Of a DNA stretch of 64,000 bases, positions 35,836 to 46,200 are shown piece after piece. A program made the position numbers and the translations under genes. Below the pieces are notes generated by a model. The model worked only from the letters and a program-made list of their open reading frames with translations. It ran no database searches and was not told where the DNA came from. Numbering within the stretch: position 1 is the first letter of the stretch; the number at the start of each line of letters is the position of its first letter. The stretch comes from Atherinomorus stipes (Eukaryota > Chordata > Actinopteri > Atheriniformes > Atherinidae): the NCBI GenBank assembly GCA_023101725.1, contig JALJCO010008708.1:62001-126000 (forward strand), in the 5' to 3' direction.

Positions 35836-36055
35836 GGAAACACACAGACTCACCAGAACTGGACAATAAAGATGGAGAAACGTTGCTGGTCTGACGAGTC
35901 TCCATTTCAGCTCCACATTCAGATGCTAGGCTCAGAAACATCATGAACATGGATCCATCCTGCCTTGGATCAAGGCTTCAGGCTGCTGCTGGTGTCATGG
36001 TGGGGGGAGGTTTTCTTGGCCCACTTTGGGCCTCTTAGTACCAACATGGTATGAA
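35836..36055 (+). pseudogene. Tc1 family K copy, continuation
   Basis: 'cacagactcaccagaactgg', 'caataaagatggagaaacg', 'tggtctgacgagtctcc' (W-S-D-E-S, first catalytic Asp), 'catggatccatcctgccttg', 'caaggcttcaggctgctgct', 'gtcatggtggggggagg', 'ccactttgggcctcttagta'. This picks up the gene where 34160-34540 stops. It ends before the second and third catalytic residues. Confidence 0.75.
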
Positions 36056-37506
36056 CGACTGCATAATTCTGAAAATCAAACCACTGCTTGTTCAGGTTTC
36101 CTAGATACAATTATAATTATAATCCTATGCAAATTTTGGAATCAGAACACAATATGAATATACAAGCTGCAGATATACAAGCTGTTTAGCTCAGTGAAAA
36201 ATGGCAATAAAACTACAAATACAAAAGAAATAAAACCAGTAAATGCTGGCAATAACATCGAGCAGGAAACATGCAGCCTCCCTGTATGAAAACTAAAACC
36301 CTGCAGTCCAGGTTGCAGGAATATCTGCAGAAGAAAGTGCTGACAGCCTCTCCGCGTGCTCATACTCGTCAGACTCCCTCGGCAGACTCGTGTGACACCA
36401 GCCACCTCGTTTTTGAACCACGCTTGCAGCTTTCTGTGACAGGTACGCCAACCAGCATCAGCGTATCCGGCCGCAGCAGCCAGGACTCACGGCCCGCAGG
36501 TTCATCCGCTCTGACGGATATTTTCTGTTTGTTGCCTGAGGGATTACGAGCCCAATGAGACAAAGGCAAAAACATAATGTTTTGTGTTGGAGCCGCTTCT
36601 ATCTGTTGTCTTCTGCAGAGACAATGCAGCAGCAGATATTTTGCCCCATCTGTTTTTCTCTGGGTTTTTATTTTTTTGTGTAGATGTTGATGAGAGGGAT
36701 GTTTCTCCAACAGACTCAACATTTTTCTGCTTTTGGTATTTGTGTGTAAAGCAAATGTCTATGCTTGCAGATAGCGTTGCAGTTCTGTGTTATGGTTGCA
36801 GTTTCATCTATTTTAGTGACTGTTGATGCTGGACTGGCAGCAGGTGACGGTTTTACTGATCAGGATATCGATACCCTGGAGTCGATACTTCGATACCAGA
36901 CGGACAAAATCTAGGATTCAATTGTTTTTTGACTACAGAGATATCACTGTACGATACAAAACATGCAATTTGTTTCCAATTCTGAGAGTTTTAAGTGATG
37001 AAATGATGTGAAAGCAGCCAAATTCTAGTTTCTGTATCACATGATGCTGCTGCTACTGTCAGTGATGATGTTTTGGTATGTTTCAGTACTTTATTGCAGG
37101 TTATTGCACATTATATTTTGGTAAATTTATAATATTACTATCACATTTTATATTTGAACATTTTCGACTGAATACATTTAAATAATCTTAACCTGTACTT
37201 AAGTTGTTGGATAATTAAAAGAAGTTTTTAATCTTATTTTTGTTTAATTTCTTTATCAATATAACAATTATTGTTTGAAAAGCATTTTTTTCTAGTTCTT
37301 CTGTTCTCAAGTTTTACTTATATCTAATATTGCCAGTGCATTCAAGATATTAATGCAAACTGTAAAATCATGTGATTTTCTTTCAAGGGACAAAAGGTAT
37401 CAGTAAAAAAGTACCATATTGGTAAGAAATATCTCTCTGACACGATTAATCTGTCTGGGATTACCAGTGATAGGAGAATCTACCACAAAAAAATATTTCA
37501 TTTTCT
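36056..37506. other. No supported gene; small hAT-like scrap
   Basis: At 36862-36910 'ggatatcgataccctggagt' and 'acttcgataccag' match the fragment at 15225-15290. Elsewhere there are only short unrecognised frames (95 residues at 36271-36558; 117 residues minus strand at 36369-36722). Confidence 0.45.
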
Positions 37507-37921
37507 GTAGAGATGCACCGATCTGATACCAGTTTGGATATCAACTCCGATATTAACTAATGAGCTGGATCAGATATTGGATAAATGAGGCCGATCCAGT
37601 AATTTCTTTTATTCAATTAATATCATACATAGCTACAGTGATCTAGTCACTTAAATTCTATGTTTGCAACGGCGGTTATGTCATCACCCAGAGCACACAA
37701 CAAGTTAAATAAGCCACTTGTTAGCTGATATATTTTGTAGATTAGATATTCAATATCTGTTTGCACTAAATATTTACATATTTTTTGGAACAAGTTAATA
37801 AAGTCATTGTTTGTTGGATTTAAGGCATCTGCTATATTTCATATTACATTTTAACTTCTTATTATTTCTTTTTGATGCTAATATACACTTAATCTGATAA
37901 ATAATATCAAGAACTAGAAAT

Positions 37922-37939
37922 GGGGGGGGGGGGGGGGGG
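37922..37939. repeat. G18 tract
   Basis: Uninterrupted run of 18 guanines at the left edge of the nested element. Confidence 0.95.
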
Positions 37940-37944
37940 AGAAA

Positions 37945-38490
37945 GAAATATTATCAGCCTACCAATATTATTGGCTGATGTCGGCATTGAAATGTGATAT
38001 TGGAAAATATTGTTATTGGTATATTTTACTAAGAAATCTCACGAGATCTCATTGTTGCAGAACAAAATCTTGTGATATCTTGTTCCATCAGCACTGGTCT
38101 ATCATGTAGAAATGTCCCTGTTATTGTGGAAGAACTTCATTTCCCAGCATTCCTTGTTTGGTTACCAACTTACAAAGTTGTCAGAAACATTAGAATTAGC
38201 CACATGTTGGCTGATACCTGCTAGTCTCTGATATCTGGTAGTATCTAATACCTGCTAGTCTCTGATATCTGGCAGCCAGATGTCCAACATGAACTCCTCT
38301 GGCTGAGTTAAGGATATTTTGGGATATTTGCTCACAGAGCAGAATATAGTTGTATCTCTCAGAATATGAGAGATACAGATCTATGCAGACAACTGTGAGG
38401 TTGTATCAGTTGATATCGGATATTGGACATTAAGAGTTGGACAATATCGGTATATAGGATATCGGTAAAAAAGTCAATATCAAACATCCC
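37945..38490 (+). mobile_element. Element A (34-bp-motif carrier), copy 1, nested
   Basis: Blocks shared with other copies: 'aaatctcacgagatctcatt', 'aacttcatttcccagcattc', 'acattagaattag', two tandem 34 bp units (38215-38282), 'ctctggctgagttaaggata', 'gttggacaatatcggtatat', and the end 'gtcaatatcaaacatccc'. The right end inverted, 'gggatgtttgatattgac', is a hAT-style terminus. The left end is not clear. This copy has a 24 bp segment inverted compared with the copies at 46978 and 55820. No coding sequence. Confidence 0.7.
38215..38282 (+). repeat. Two tandem 34 bp units inside element A
   Basis: 'tacctgctagtctctgatat' starts at 38215 and again at 38249, a spacing of exactly 34 bp, followed by 'ctggtagtatctaa' and 'ctggcagccaga'. 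This is the unit of the large array at 62536-64000, in the same orientation. Confidence 0.9.
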
Positions 38491-39017
38491 AATCAAATAC
38501 ATTTATATCTGTGTTATTTAAATGAAGCTAAATGTTTATGTCAAGTCTGATACCTTCACTCACATGGCAAGGTATACTGCTCATTCATTCGACACTTGTA
38601 TCGGATCAGTATCGGGTATCGGTCGATACACTCAGACTGAGTATCGCTATCAACTGGACTGGAAAAATCCGGAATGGTACATCTCTAATTATCTGAAATC
38701 CTACATGCAGAATCATCTGGAACAGTGTAGTTGTGAACTAGTAGCAGTTAAACCCCAACTCTTGAAAATACAGTGACAGTTCTCTTTTAGAATTAAACAA
38801 ATCACCAGCCAAGTTTATTAAATCACAAATTAATAAATATTACAGAAGCAGTTTGGATTCGTATTCTCATAAACTGATAAGAGAATGAAGGAAAGGAAAC
38901 TGTGTGAAAAGGCCTCATGATCTGCAGCACAGTGCGACTTGATCTATGAAAATAGATGGAGGAACCGCTCGAGCGTGCGCGGATTACAGCGGCTCTGGGT
39001 CACTCGCATCCCTTCTT

Positions 39018-39212
39018 GATGTGACAGAAGGCAGAAGCAGCCAGATGAACTCTGAAGTTTATAGAAACGTGCTGTTGACTGAGATTCAGCCAAATGTGGC
39101 AAAGTTGACTGGATAGCACTTCACATCACAGATGGACAATGATCCAAAACATACTGTGAAAGCAACCAAGGAGTTACTGGAGGAAAGAAGTGGATTATTC
39201 TGCCACGGTTGA
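39018..39212 (+). pseudogene. Tc1/mariner-like transposase scrap with DNDPKHT motif
   Basis: One frame reads 'SSQMNSEVYRNVLLTEIQPN', then 'VAKLTG', a stop, and 'HFTSQMDNDPKHTVKATKEL'. The DNDPKHT motif (39135-39155) carries the second catalytic Asp of Tc1-like DDE transposases, and the upstream 'YRNVLLTEIQP' segment has the usual spacing. It belongs to a lineage different from the four others in the window. The sequence after 39212 can be followed loosely to 39260 ('tctgattgagcctgagg', the third-motif region) but is frameshifted. Confidence 0.75.
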
Positions 39213-39428
39213 GTCAAGCATCTGATTGAGCCTGAGGAAAAAGCTGCAGGCAGAAAGATCTGAAAAAAGGCAGCAGCTATTGTTCAGCTGTAATTTTTGG
39301 ATGCAATGTACAGTTGTGTACATTTCTTATTTTTTGCATGTTAGATCATCAAACAAATTTAAATATTAGACAAAGATAACACAAATAAACACAAAATGCA
39401 GTTTTTAAATGGAGATTTTTATTTTTAA

Positions 39429-39456
39429 GGGGGGGGGGGGGGGGGGGGGGGGGGGG
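39429..39456. repeat. G28 tract
   Basis: 28 consecutive guanines inside the Tc1-like element, the longest G/C homopolymer in the window. The neighbouring frames translate it as a proline run. Confidence 0.95.
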
Positions 39457-39479
39457 AATCCAAACCTCCATGGCCCTGT

Positions 39480-40352
39480 GTGAAAAAGTGATCTTCCCCT
39501 AAACCTAATAACTGGTTGTTCCACCTTAGCAGCAACAACTGCATCAAGCGTTTGTGATAACTGGCAGTGAGTCTTCTGCAGCGCTGTGGAGGAATTTTGT
39601 TCCACTCATCTTTGCAGAATTGTTGTAATTCAGCCACATTGGAGGCTTTTCCAGCATGAACCGCCTTTTAAGGTCATGCCACAGCATCTCAATGGGATTC
39701 AGGTGGGGGGCTTTGACTCCAAAGTCTTCATTTTGTTGTTCTTAAGCCATTCAGAGGTGGACTTGCTGGTGTGTTCTGGATCATTGTTCTGCTGCAGAAC
39801 CCAAGTGCGCTTCAGCTTGAGGTCACCAACAGATGGCCGGACATTCTCCTTCAGGATTTTTTGGTAAAAGCAGAATTCATGGTTCCATTTACCACAGCAA
39901 GTCTTCCAGGTCCTGAAGCAGCAAAACAGCCCCAGACCATCACACTACCACCACCATGTTTTACTGTTGCTATGACGTTCCTTTTCTGAAATGCCGTGTT
40001 ACTTTTACGCCAGATGTAATGGGACCTCCACCTTCCAGAAAGTTCCACTTTTGTCTCGTCAGTCCACAGAGTATTTTCCCAAAAGTCTTGGGGATCATCA
40101 AGATGCTTTCTGGCTAAACTGAGACGAGCCTTTATGTTCTTTTTGCTCAGCAGTGGTTTTGGTCTTGGAACTCTGCCATGCAGCCATTTTTGCCCCCCAG
40201 TCTCTTTCTGATGGGGGAGTCATGAACACTGACCTTAATTGAGGCAAGTGAGGCCTGCAGTTCTTGGATGTTGTTCTGGGGTCTTTTGTGACCTCTTGGA
40301 TGAGTCGTTGTTGTGCTCTTGGGGTCATTTTGGGGTAATCACTTTTTCTCAC
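39480..40352 (-). pseudogene. Tc1-like transposase, broken
   Basis: From 40352 the frame reads 'MRKSDYPKMTPRAQQRLIQE', 'VTKDPRTTSK', then frameshifts. Further parts are 'WRSHYIWRKSNTAFQKRNVI', 'ATVKHGGGSVMVWGCFAASG', 'PGRLAVVNGTMNSAFTKKS' (39851-40048), then 'NDPEHTSKSTSEWLK'-like remains (second catalytic region, about 39740-39785), the 'NPIE' region near 39690, and 'MAELQQFCKDEWNKIPPQRC' (39560-39637). Gene order is complete, but the frame is broken several times. The lineage differs from those at 25.7 and 28.2 kb. Confidence 0.88.
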
Positions 40353-40550
40353 TGGGCCGTGGAGGTTTGGAATTTTTTTCCTCCCTTACTAATAAAAATC
40401 TTTATTTAAAAACTACTTTTTCTGATTATATGTGTTATCTTTGTCTCACATTTAAATTTTTTGATTATCTAATCATTTAAGTGTGAACAGTCAAACATGC
40501 AAAAAAATAAGAAATCAGGAGGGGGGGAAACACTTTTTCACATAACTGTA

Positions 40551-42183
40551 TTTGCATTGAGGAGAGGGCTCCGATATTTAAGGTCAACAGATGCACCGTG
40601 ACTGTGCAAACGCTGCAACCCAGTCCACATGCTGGTGTTTGTGCCGGTGAGTCCTGCGTACAGGTTAAGCTCCGACTGAATAATGCGATTCTGGTCGACC
40701 TCAGACTAGTACAGTCTGTTAAATCTATTCGTAGAGAATTCGTGTCCTCATCCCACAAGTCAAGTACATTATCAGATATACTTTGGGAAATGCTTTTGAT
40801 TTAAACTGACCTGGTGGCTGATGAAAAACAATAATAATAATTGGTACGAGGAGATGCAGCACAGCACATTGCATTTGATGAAACCAAAGTACTTCCCTCC
40901 TCCCAGATGGTCCTACAGCCTTTTAATAATGAAATCTGCTTTTATGTTATTTAAAAAATTACAATAACCTTCCTGCTAATCCCTCGACTTACAACCCAGT
41001 ACACCTGGATTTCTGCAATGTACGTACGTCCCAAATCCCCTCGGCTCTTGATAACATATTAGGATTATATCTCGGATATGGTTCTTTAATAAATAGTTTA
41101 GATAAGCATATCTGTTTAATTTTATCCACCCGCCCTCCCTGCATGCAGGATTACAGTATAAAAAAAGGGTTGGATTTGTTGGGCGCATGTAACCGCAGCC
41201 TGCAGACAGAACACGTAAACATCTGCACAGCAATTCATCAGAAAAAAATTATGGCTGGCAGACTGGAGGGCTCTAAGCTGGGTGTATTTCAGCAACTTGG
41301 TGCCTACAAAGACTCAGACAGGTCATAAATAATGCAAGCAGAATTAATTGGTTTATGTTACGAACATGTGTTACATGCATTTATGGTATGCCGTCGTTGC
41401 CCAGTTGCTGTGTGTTGGGTTAGACATGCAACTGCAGCTTTAGGTTTGATTAATAGTTTCAGTCTGGTGGACAGATTTACTGGTTTTAATGGTCATTTGA
41501 AAAAGAAAATCCTTTCATTCATAAAAAAAGTATTTTAGTGTTATTGCAGTGGGGGCGATACATCTTGCAAACCACAAAAATCCAGCTGCCTTGCAAGATA
41601 AATACCCAGAATCCTTGTGTAGATGCGGTATGTGGTAATAAAACTAAAAGAAAAGTCACACTTGCCAAACTGCAGCAACATTTCCCCAACAGGGTTTTGT
41701 GCATTTTTAGCTGCAGACTTACCAGATAAAAAGTGTGACAAACCGGTGAATTATGCATGCTGCACTTGACCATCAGGTCTGATTTTTCTAGGTCAAACAC
41801 CCCAGTCTCTGCGGGTCACGACCCCCTCTCAACCCCTGCTTTTTTTTTTTTTTTACCTTGCGTGCTGTGGTAAATACCTCAGCACCTGCATGTTGCACTG
41901 ATTTCACCCAGCCCCGGCAGATGGTCCTCACCCTTCACTGAGCACACGCTCCGGCACCTGGGACGCTGGGGAAATCCTTCCGTGCTATTGCCACTCTGAG
42001 TGTGCATGAACATATTATAAACACATATGCAGAGGCATGTGCGCTGACGTGCACGCACAGGCAAAGAAGAGTGAGATGGTTTGAAACCATTACCACAAAG
42101 GTTTAGATGTGTGAGGAAAACGGACGGCAAATGAAACTAAAGTATGCAAAAAAACTATATTTTACACACACACACACACACAC
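40551..42183. other. No supported gene
   Basis: Unique-looking sequence. Features are a T17 run (41841-41857) and a CA repeat (42163-42183) that runs into the Tc1 end. Frames up to 93 residues are not recognised. Confidence 0.5.
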
Positions 42184-42224
42184 CGGCCACTTTATTAGAT
42201 ACAACTCTTCTACTGCTTGTTAAC

Positions 42225-42830
42225 TAGGGTTGTGCAACACTGCAAGATTTGGTATTAATCCAAAATCAAGTAAATAAAGGGCCGATATTGATACCAACAC
42301 TTTTTAATAGTGCTGTCAAATTAATAGATATATGCAAACAGGTCATTCTGTGAAACTTTTGCACTATTTTGTAACTCATTAATGCATAAACAACGAAATA
42401 ATCATTCATTCAAAAATCTAAATTTGGCATAATCTGGACAGGAGAAGCTGATATTTGGCATGTAGATACCTTGTCACCAGGCGAATCAAATCCACCAAAA
42501 ACCACATCTCCTCCTTATTTATGAAGCTTGTGATAGTTTAAAGCTTTACATGTAGAATTTTATAATCAAGTGTCAGAAACAAAGTCATAACTGGAGCCAT
42601 TTTAAAGTCTGAATTTGGCTTCATCTTAGTGAGAGAAGCTGGTTTAGGGAATATGGGGACCTTGTCGTAGCAGAGAACCGGATCCATCAGGAACTACTTT
42701 ATTCTCCATATTCATAAACATCCTGATAGTTTTCAAGACTTACGTTGAAGCATAGATATAATCACACTGGTATTGACTGATATCGATGCCAATGTTGGTA
42801 TCAATATTAGTATCGATCCGTCCACCACTC
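42225..42830. mobile_element. hAT-like element nested in Tc1, 8 bp duplication
   Basis: Left end 'tagggttgtgcaacactgc' and right end 'gatccgtccaccactc' (inverted 'gagtggtggacggatc') are a weak TIR; 'gggccgatattgatacc' and 'gatatcgatgcc' also pair. Flanking octamers are 'ttgttaac' (42217-42224) and 'ctgttaac' (42831-42838), 7 of 8 identical, and removing the element restores the family K sequence. The 606 bp interior is non-coding. Confidence 0.8.
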
Positions 42831-42860
42831 CTGTTAACACAAATATCTAATCAGCCAATA

Positions 42861-43460
42861 TAGTGATGCACAATATTATTGGTCCAATATCAGTATCGGC
42901 CAATGTTGGTGTTTAAGGTGAATTCTGATATTGGCATGATATCAGCTGATATTTTTTTTAAATTTTGTTTATTTGATAGGGACAGAGCATATACACACAC
43001 ACACACACACAATATATATATATATACACTGTATATAAAGAAAAACTGCTATATTTAGCCAAGATTTAGCCAAAAGGCTAGTTTCTATCCGTTGTCCCTA
43101 GCCAGATTAAAAAAGGCTCCCTAATAGGAGGAAACACACAAATATCAAATTGTAAATTAAACTTACCAATATAATTAATCAAACCACAAGCAAACCTGTG
43201 GAATGCTGTTTTTTTGTTTGTTTTTATATTTCTTTTTAAAATCCGTGGGGCACGGGAACAGCATTAGGCCACGCCCACTGTGTAACATTATGACGTCTCC
43301 AGCAACGACTGAATCTGCAGCAGAAGTGTTTTTTTCTAATTTTGCACTAGGAATGAATATTACATCATCAGCTTTAATATTGGCATCAGTATCGGCCATA
43401 AGAAGCAGAAAATTATCAGTAATATGTATCGGTTGAAATTTTTCATATTGTTCATCACTA
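42861..43460 (+). mobile_element. TAGTGATGCAC hAT-like element, copy 3, with 8 bp duplication
   Basis: Ends 'tagtgatgcacaatatt' and 'atattgttcatcacta' are inverted. Flanking octamers 'agccaata' (42853-42860) and 'aaccaatc' (43461-43468) agree at 6 of 8, and the family K sequence continues across. Inside: CA and TA microsatellites at 42993-43026, 'gccaaaaggctagtttc', 'taggccacgcccac' and 'cggccataagaagcag'. The best-preserved copy of its family in this window; it has no transposase. Confidence 0.85.
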
Positions 43461-43655
43461 AACCAATCACATGGCAGTGACTCAACACTTTTATTCATGC
43501 AGACGCGGTGAAGACGACTTTCTGAAGTTCAGACTGAGCATCAGAAAAAGGAAGGAAGGGGATTTAAGTGACTTTGAACATGGCATGGTTACTGGTCCCA
43601 GATGGGCAGATCTACTGGGATTTTCACACACAACCATCCACATATTTAAAATGCA

Positions 43656-44408
43656 ATGACTGTGGTTTAATCAGCCATTCAAACGCAGTTTCCAGCAGTG
43701 TAAAATGCAGTTTCTGAAGCCAGAGATATTCTCTTAGACTACACGTACACACAAGCTAGCAGGCTGCAGCTGTCCCTTCATAAAGAATCCAGCTGGAGAC
43801 AAACAGCCGTGTGCAGATTCATTGTGATGAGAAGGAGCTGTTTCTTCCTTGAGCCTAATGTGAAAATATGCCCCACAACCTCACGACTGCGTGCCTGGAC
43901 AGACGTGACCACAGGCACAATGTATGGACAAATAAAGGCCTCACGGCGACTGTTGCAGCACTCCTCTCTGATTTAATTAAATAAGCCCTCTGTGCAAGCA
44001 GCGCAGCACAAAGGAATGTTAATGACGGGATTAACGGCAGCGGTTTTCCGCACCAGCCACATCCCGTCCGGCAAGTATCCCTGAGCGGAATTACAGGCCG
44101 GAATGAGCTGCTTCATATGGACGTGGACTTCACTTCCTATATCTGTGCTGTCAAAGTGAGCAGCAGAAAGTGCCTTTTGTTTTTAGCCTTAATTAAAATC
44201 TCTGCCACGCTAATGTGATGCATTGTTTCAACCAGTCACTGCTGAAATGTATTTAACAAGCTGAATGTAAACAGCTTTTGTCAAGTGGAGGGCTGGAAGA
44301 AAAAAATGTATCTGGGTTTGAGGCCATCATTACTTTGCAGATTAGAGGCGTTAGTCAGTTAACTCAACACAGAAGGGACCAAGCAGAGGAGAAAACATCA
44401 CAGACAAC
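43656..44408. other. Unique block, CNE-like, no gene seen
   Basis: 43740-44290 is unrepetitive, evenly composed and contains 'ctgatttaattaaataagcc', 'gccttaattaaaatctctgc' and 'gctaatgtgatgcatt'. Such homeodomain-type words in a long unique stretch suggest a candidate regulatory or conserved non-coding element; conservation is untested. Confidence 0.4.
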
Positions 44409-44676
44409 TAGAGAAGTCCGATATTTTTGGCCGATATCGGCAAGAAAATATGATATAGAAAAATAGTACTGTTTTTTTCGGGCTGATATTTTTACTGATG
44501 ATATCTTGCGAGATCTCATTTTTCCGTTACGAAATCTCGCGAAATGTCGAAAAGAAGAACTTCATTTCCCAGCATTCCTTTCAGAGTCATGTGACTACGG
44601 TGCAGCTGCTGCTGCTACAGACTGACTTGCTTTGAAGCTGCTGATAATATGTCTGATTTTAAGTTGTTGGCTAAGG
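44409..44676 (+). mobile_element. Element A, copy 2, left part
   Basis: It starts 'tagagaagtccgatatttt' and continues 'ggccgatatcgg', 'atcttgcgagatctca', 'aagaacttcatttcccagca', 'ttcctttcagagtcatgtga', 'ctacggtgcagctgctgct' and 'agactgacttgctttgaagc', the same order as at 55372-55660. It breaks off at about 44676; a matching right end appears at 46978-47099, so the copy is probably split by the intervening 2.3 kb. Confidence 0.7.
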
Positions 44677-46200
44677 TCGTTTTCACACAGGACCCATTCA
44701 GGTCGACCTAACTGGGTTTTGGTGCTGAACACGGTGCGACCGGGTCCGTGTGAACACGCCACTCACGCTCGTAATTGACCTAACTCACCCGCTCCTGGAC
44801 CGGCTGTACAGGGTGGTTTCGGAGCGACTTAACATGTATCTGTAGGCCACGGTACTGTTGGGATATCCTTCTTAACAGTGCCACAAATAATAGGGTTACA
44901 CGGCATACCTAACTGTAACATGTAGTATCATCTTGTGTCTGCTAGCTAGGCCTACTGATGTAAGCTATTTGCTCTTCTTTTTCTTCCTAATTTGTTCTCC
45001 TCTCTCCTGTTTGTTCTCTTCTCATCACTTGTTCTCCTTTTCTCCTACTCATTTGTTTTCTCCTCATTTATTCATTTATAGGTTTCACAAATCAGAAACT
45101 GTGCATGAATTAACCTACAGTCCCTAAAGAACATCTGAGTCCAGGTTTGAAAAGTCTTCGTGTTGTAGTTTTACACAGAACCTCGTTAAATGCCAGTAGA
45201 AAATTATTTGAGTGGAATTGCCCTTTCAGCCAAAATTGAAACAGAAGCTGGGAAGGAGTTGCTGGTAACTTCAGCCTCATTTTTTATGTTGGGAGATTTC
45301 ATGTTGACTTTTTTATATTGTTTTTAACAAGAAAAAAGTGTCAACACTGTGATATCTACCTTTTACTTTCCTGCTGAAGAAGCTGAGGATGGAACTGCTG
45401 CTTTCTCTCATATTTTCTGTCCATCTCTGCTCTCCTCTGCTGATAGATGCTTTAATCTGACTGCTGCTCTCGTCTGCACATGCGCACGGAGCTGACAAAC
45501 TTACTTTAGCTTCATCTGACATCAAAGACGGGGGCTAGTCGGACCTCGGACTTCACACACACACACACACCCCAACGGGAGCTAGGCTGGACCTTCACGC
45601 ATTCATGGTGCGTTTAAGTGCTGGTAGAAAGCTGGGTCATCTGGATTTTTTTCAGGAAAAGGTGGCTAAACAGTAAATTCATACCCGGGGCTAGACTCAA
45701 AGCATCTGGGGCTGAAGCCGCGGGGAAATCGGCTGGCAAACCACTGGTCCCAGCTCTGTTAGGGAATCAAAAAGACTGGTTTCAGGTGGAGTAAAGATGT
45801 TTTTATTGTTCATGAGGTGAATTAAAAGGCATAAACACAAAACCTGGAAAAACTGTAAACTGAAAAGGAGATGGGGTTAGAGATGCTGCTCAAAGGAACA
45901 AACAAAAAGACAGATAAAGCCGAACACTGAAAGGGGGAATCAAATGGGAAAACCAACACAAACCTCGACTATCAACCAAAAAGGGAACGAGCAGCACCAT
46001 AAGCAAAAATCTGTAACCAAAACTCAGCTACAACAAAAACAAGGCCGAGCTATCCCAACTCCAAACTACCAGTGCAAATCACAAACAAAGAAAAGGGAAT
46101 CCAGCTACTAAACCAGTAACCAAACTAAAACACCTGGAAACCAAAAACCACAAATGAAACAAACTAACTGTTGCCGGGCCAAACAGTTTCCAGAGACTGA
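44677..46200. other. No supported gene; insertion-rich gap in element A copy 2
   Basis: A T/C-rich stretch lies at 44965-45085 and a CA repeat at 45555-45572. The 45780-46190 part, rich in 'aaacaaac/aaaccaac' phrases, continues past the TGA-flanked element into 46795-46975 and reads like one larger repeat that I cannot classify. Frames of 61-70 residues are not recognised. Confidence 0.4.

Larger units (their letters stand above)
37508..38687. mobile_element. hAT-like element with 8 bp target duplication, hosting another element
   Basis: The left end 'tagagatgcaccgatctga' is inverted at the right as 'ggtacatctcta', with looser inverted similarity inside ('gataccagt' / 'actgg'). Flanking octamers are 'attttctg' (37500-37507) and 'attatctg' (38688-38695), 7 of 8 identical. 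The middle (about 37940-38490) is a different element carrying the 34 bp motif. No transposase remains. Confidence 0.8.
39311..40548 (-). mobile_element. Tc1-like element, near full length with TA duplication
   Basis: TA flanks both sides (39309-39310, 40549-40550). The right end inverted reads 'cagttatgtgaaaaagtg' and continues 'tttcttatttttttgcatg'; the left end reads 'cagttgtg' followed at once by 'catttcttattttttgcatg', so about 25 bp of the left terminus is deleted. Inner TIR parts 'atttaaatattag' and 'ctttatttaaaaactac' also pair. A G28 tract interrupts the left TIR at 39429-39456. The transposase is on the minus strand. Confidence 0.88.
42184..43655 (+). mobile_element. Tc1 family K copy with two nested hAT-like elements
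   Basis: Family K pieces in order: 'ggccactttattagatacaa' and 'ctactgcttgttaac' (42186-42224); 'ctgttaacacaaatatctaa' and 'tcagccaata' (42831-42860); 'aaccaatcacatggcagtga' through 'gacttt', 'gaacatggcatggttactgg' and 'ctgggattttcacacacaac' (43461-43640). Joined across the two insertions these make the first 260 bp of the family, ending in the DNA-binding part of the transposase. The rest is missing after 43655. Confidence 0.85.

Noticed and set aside
36271..36722. Possible exon from the 95- and 117-codon frames on opposite strands
   Set aside because: No domain or splice signals that I can support, and opposite-strand openness suggests base composition.
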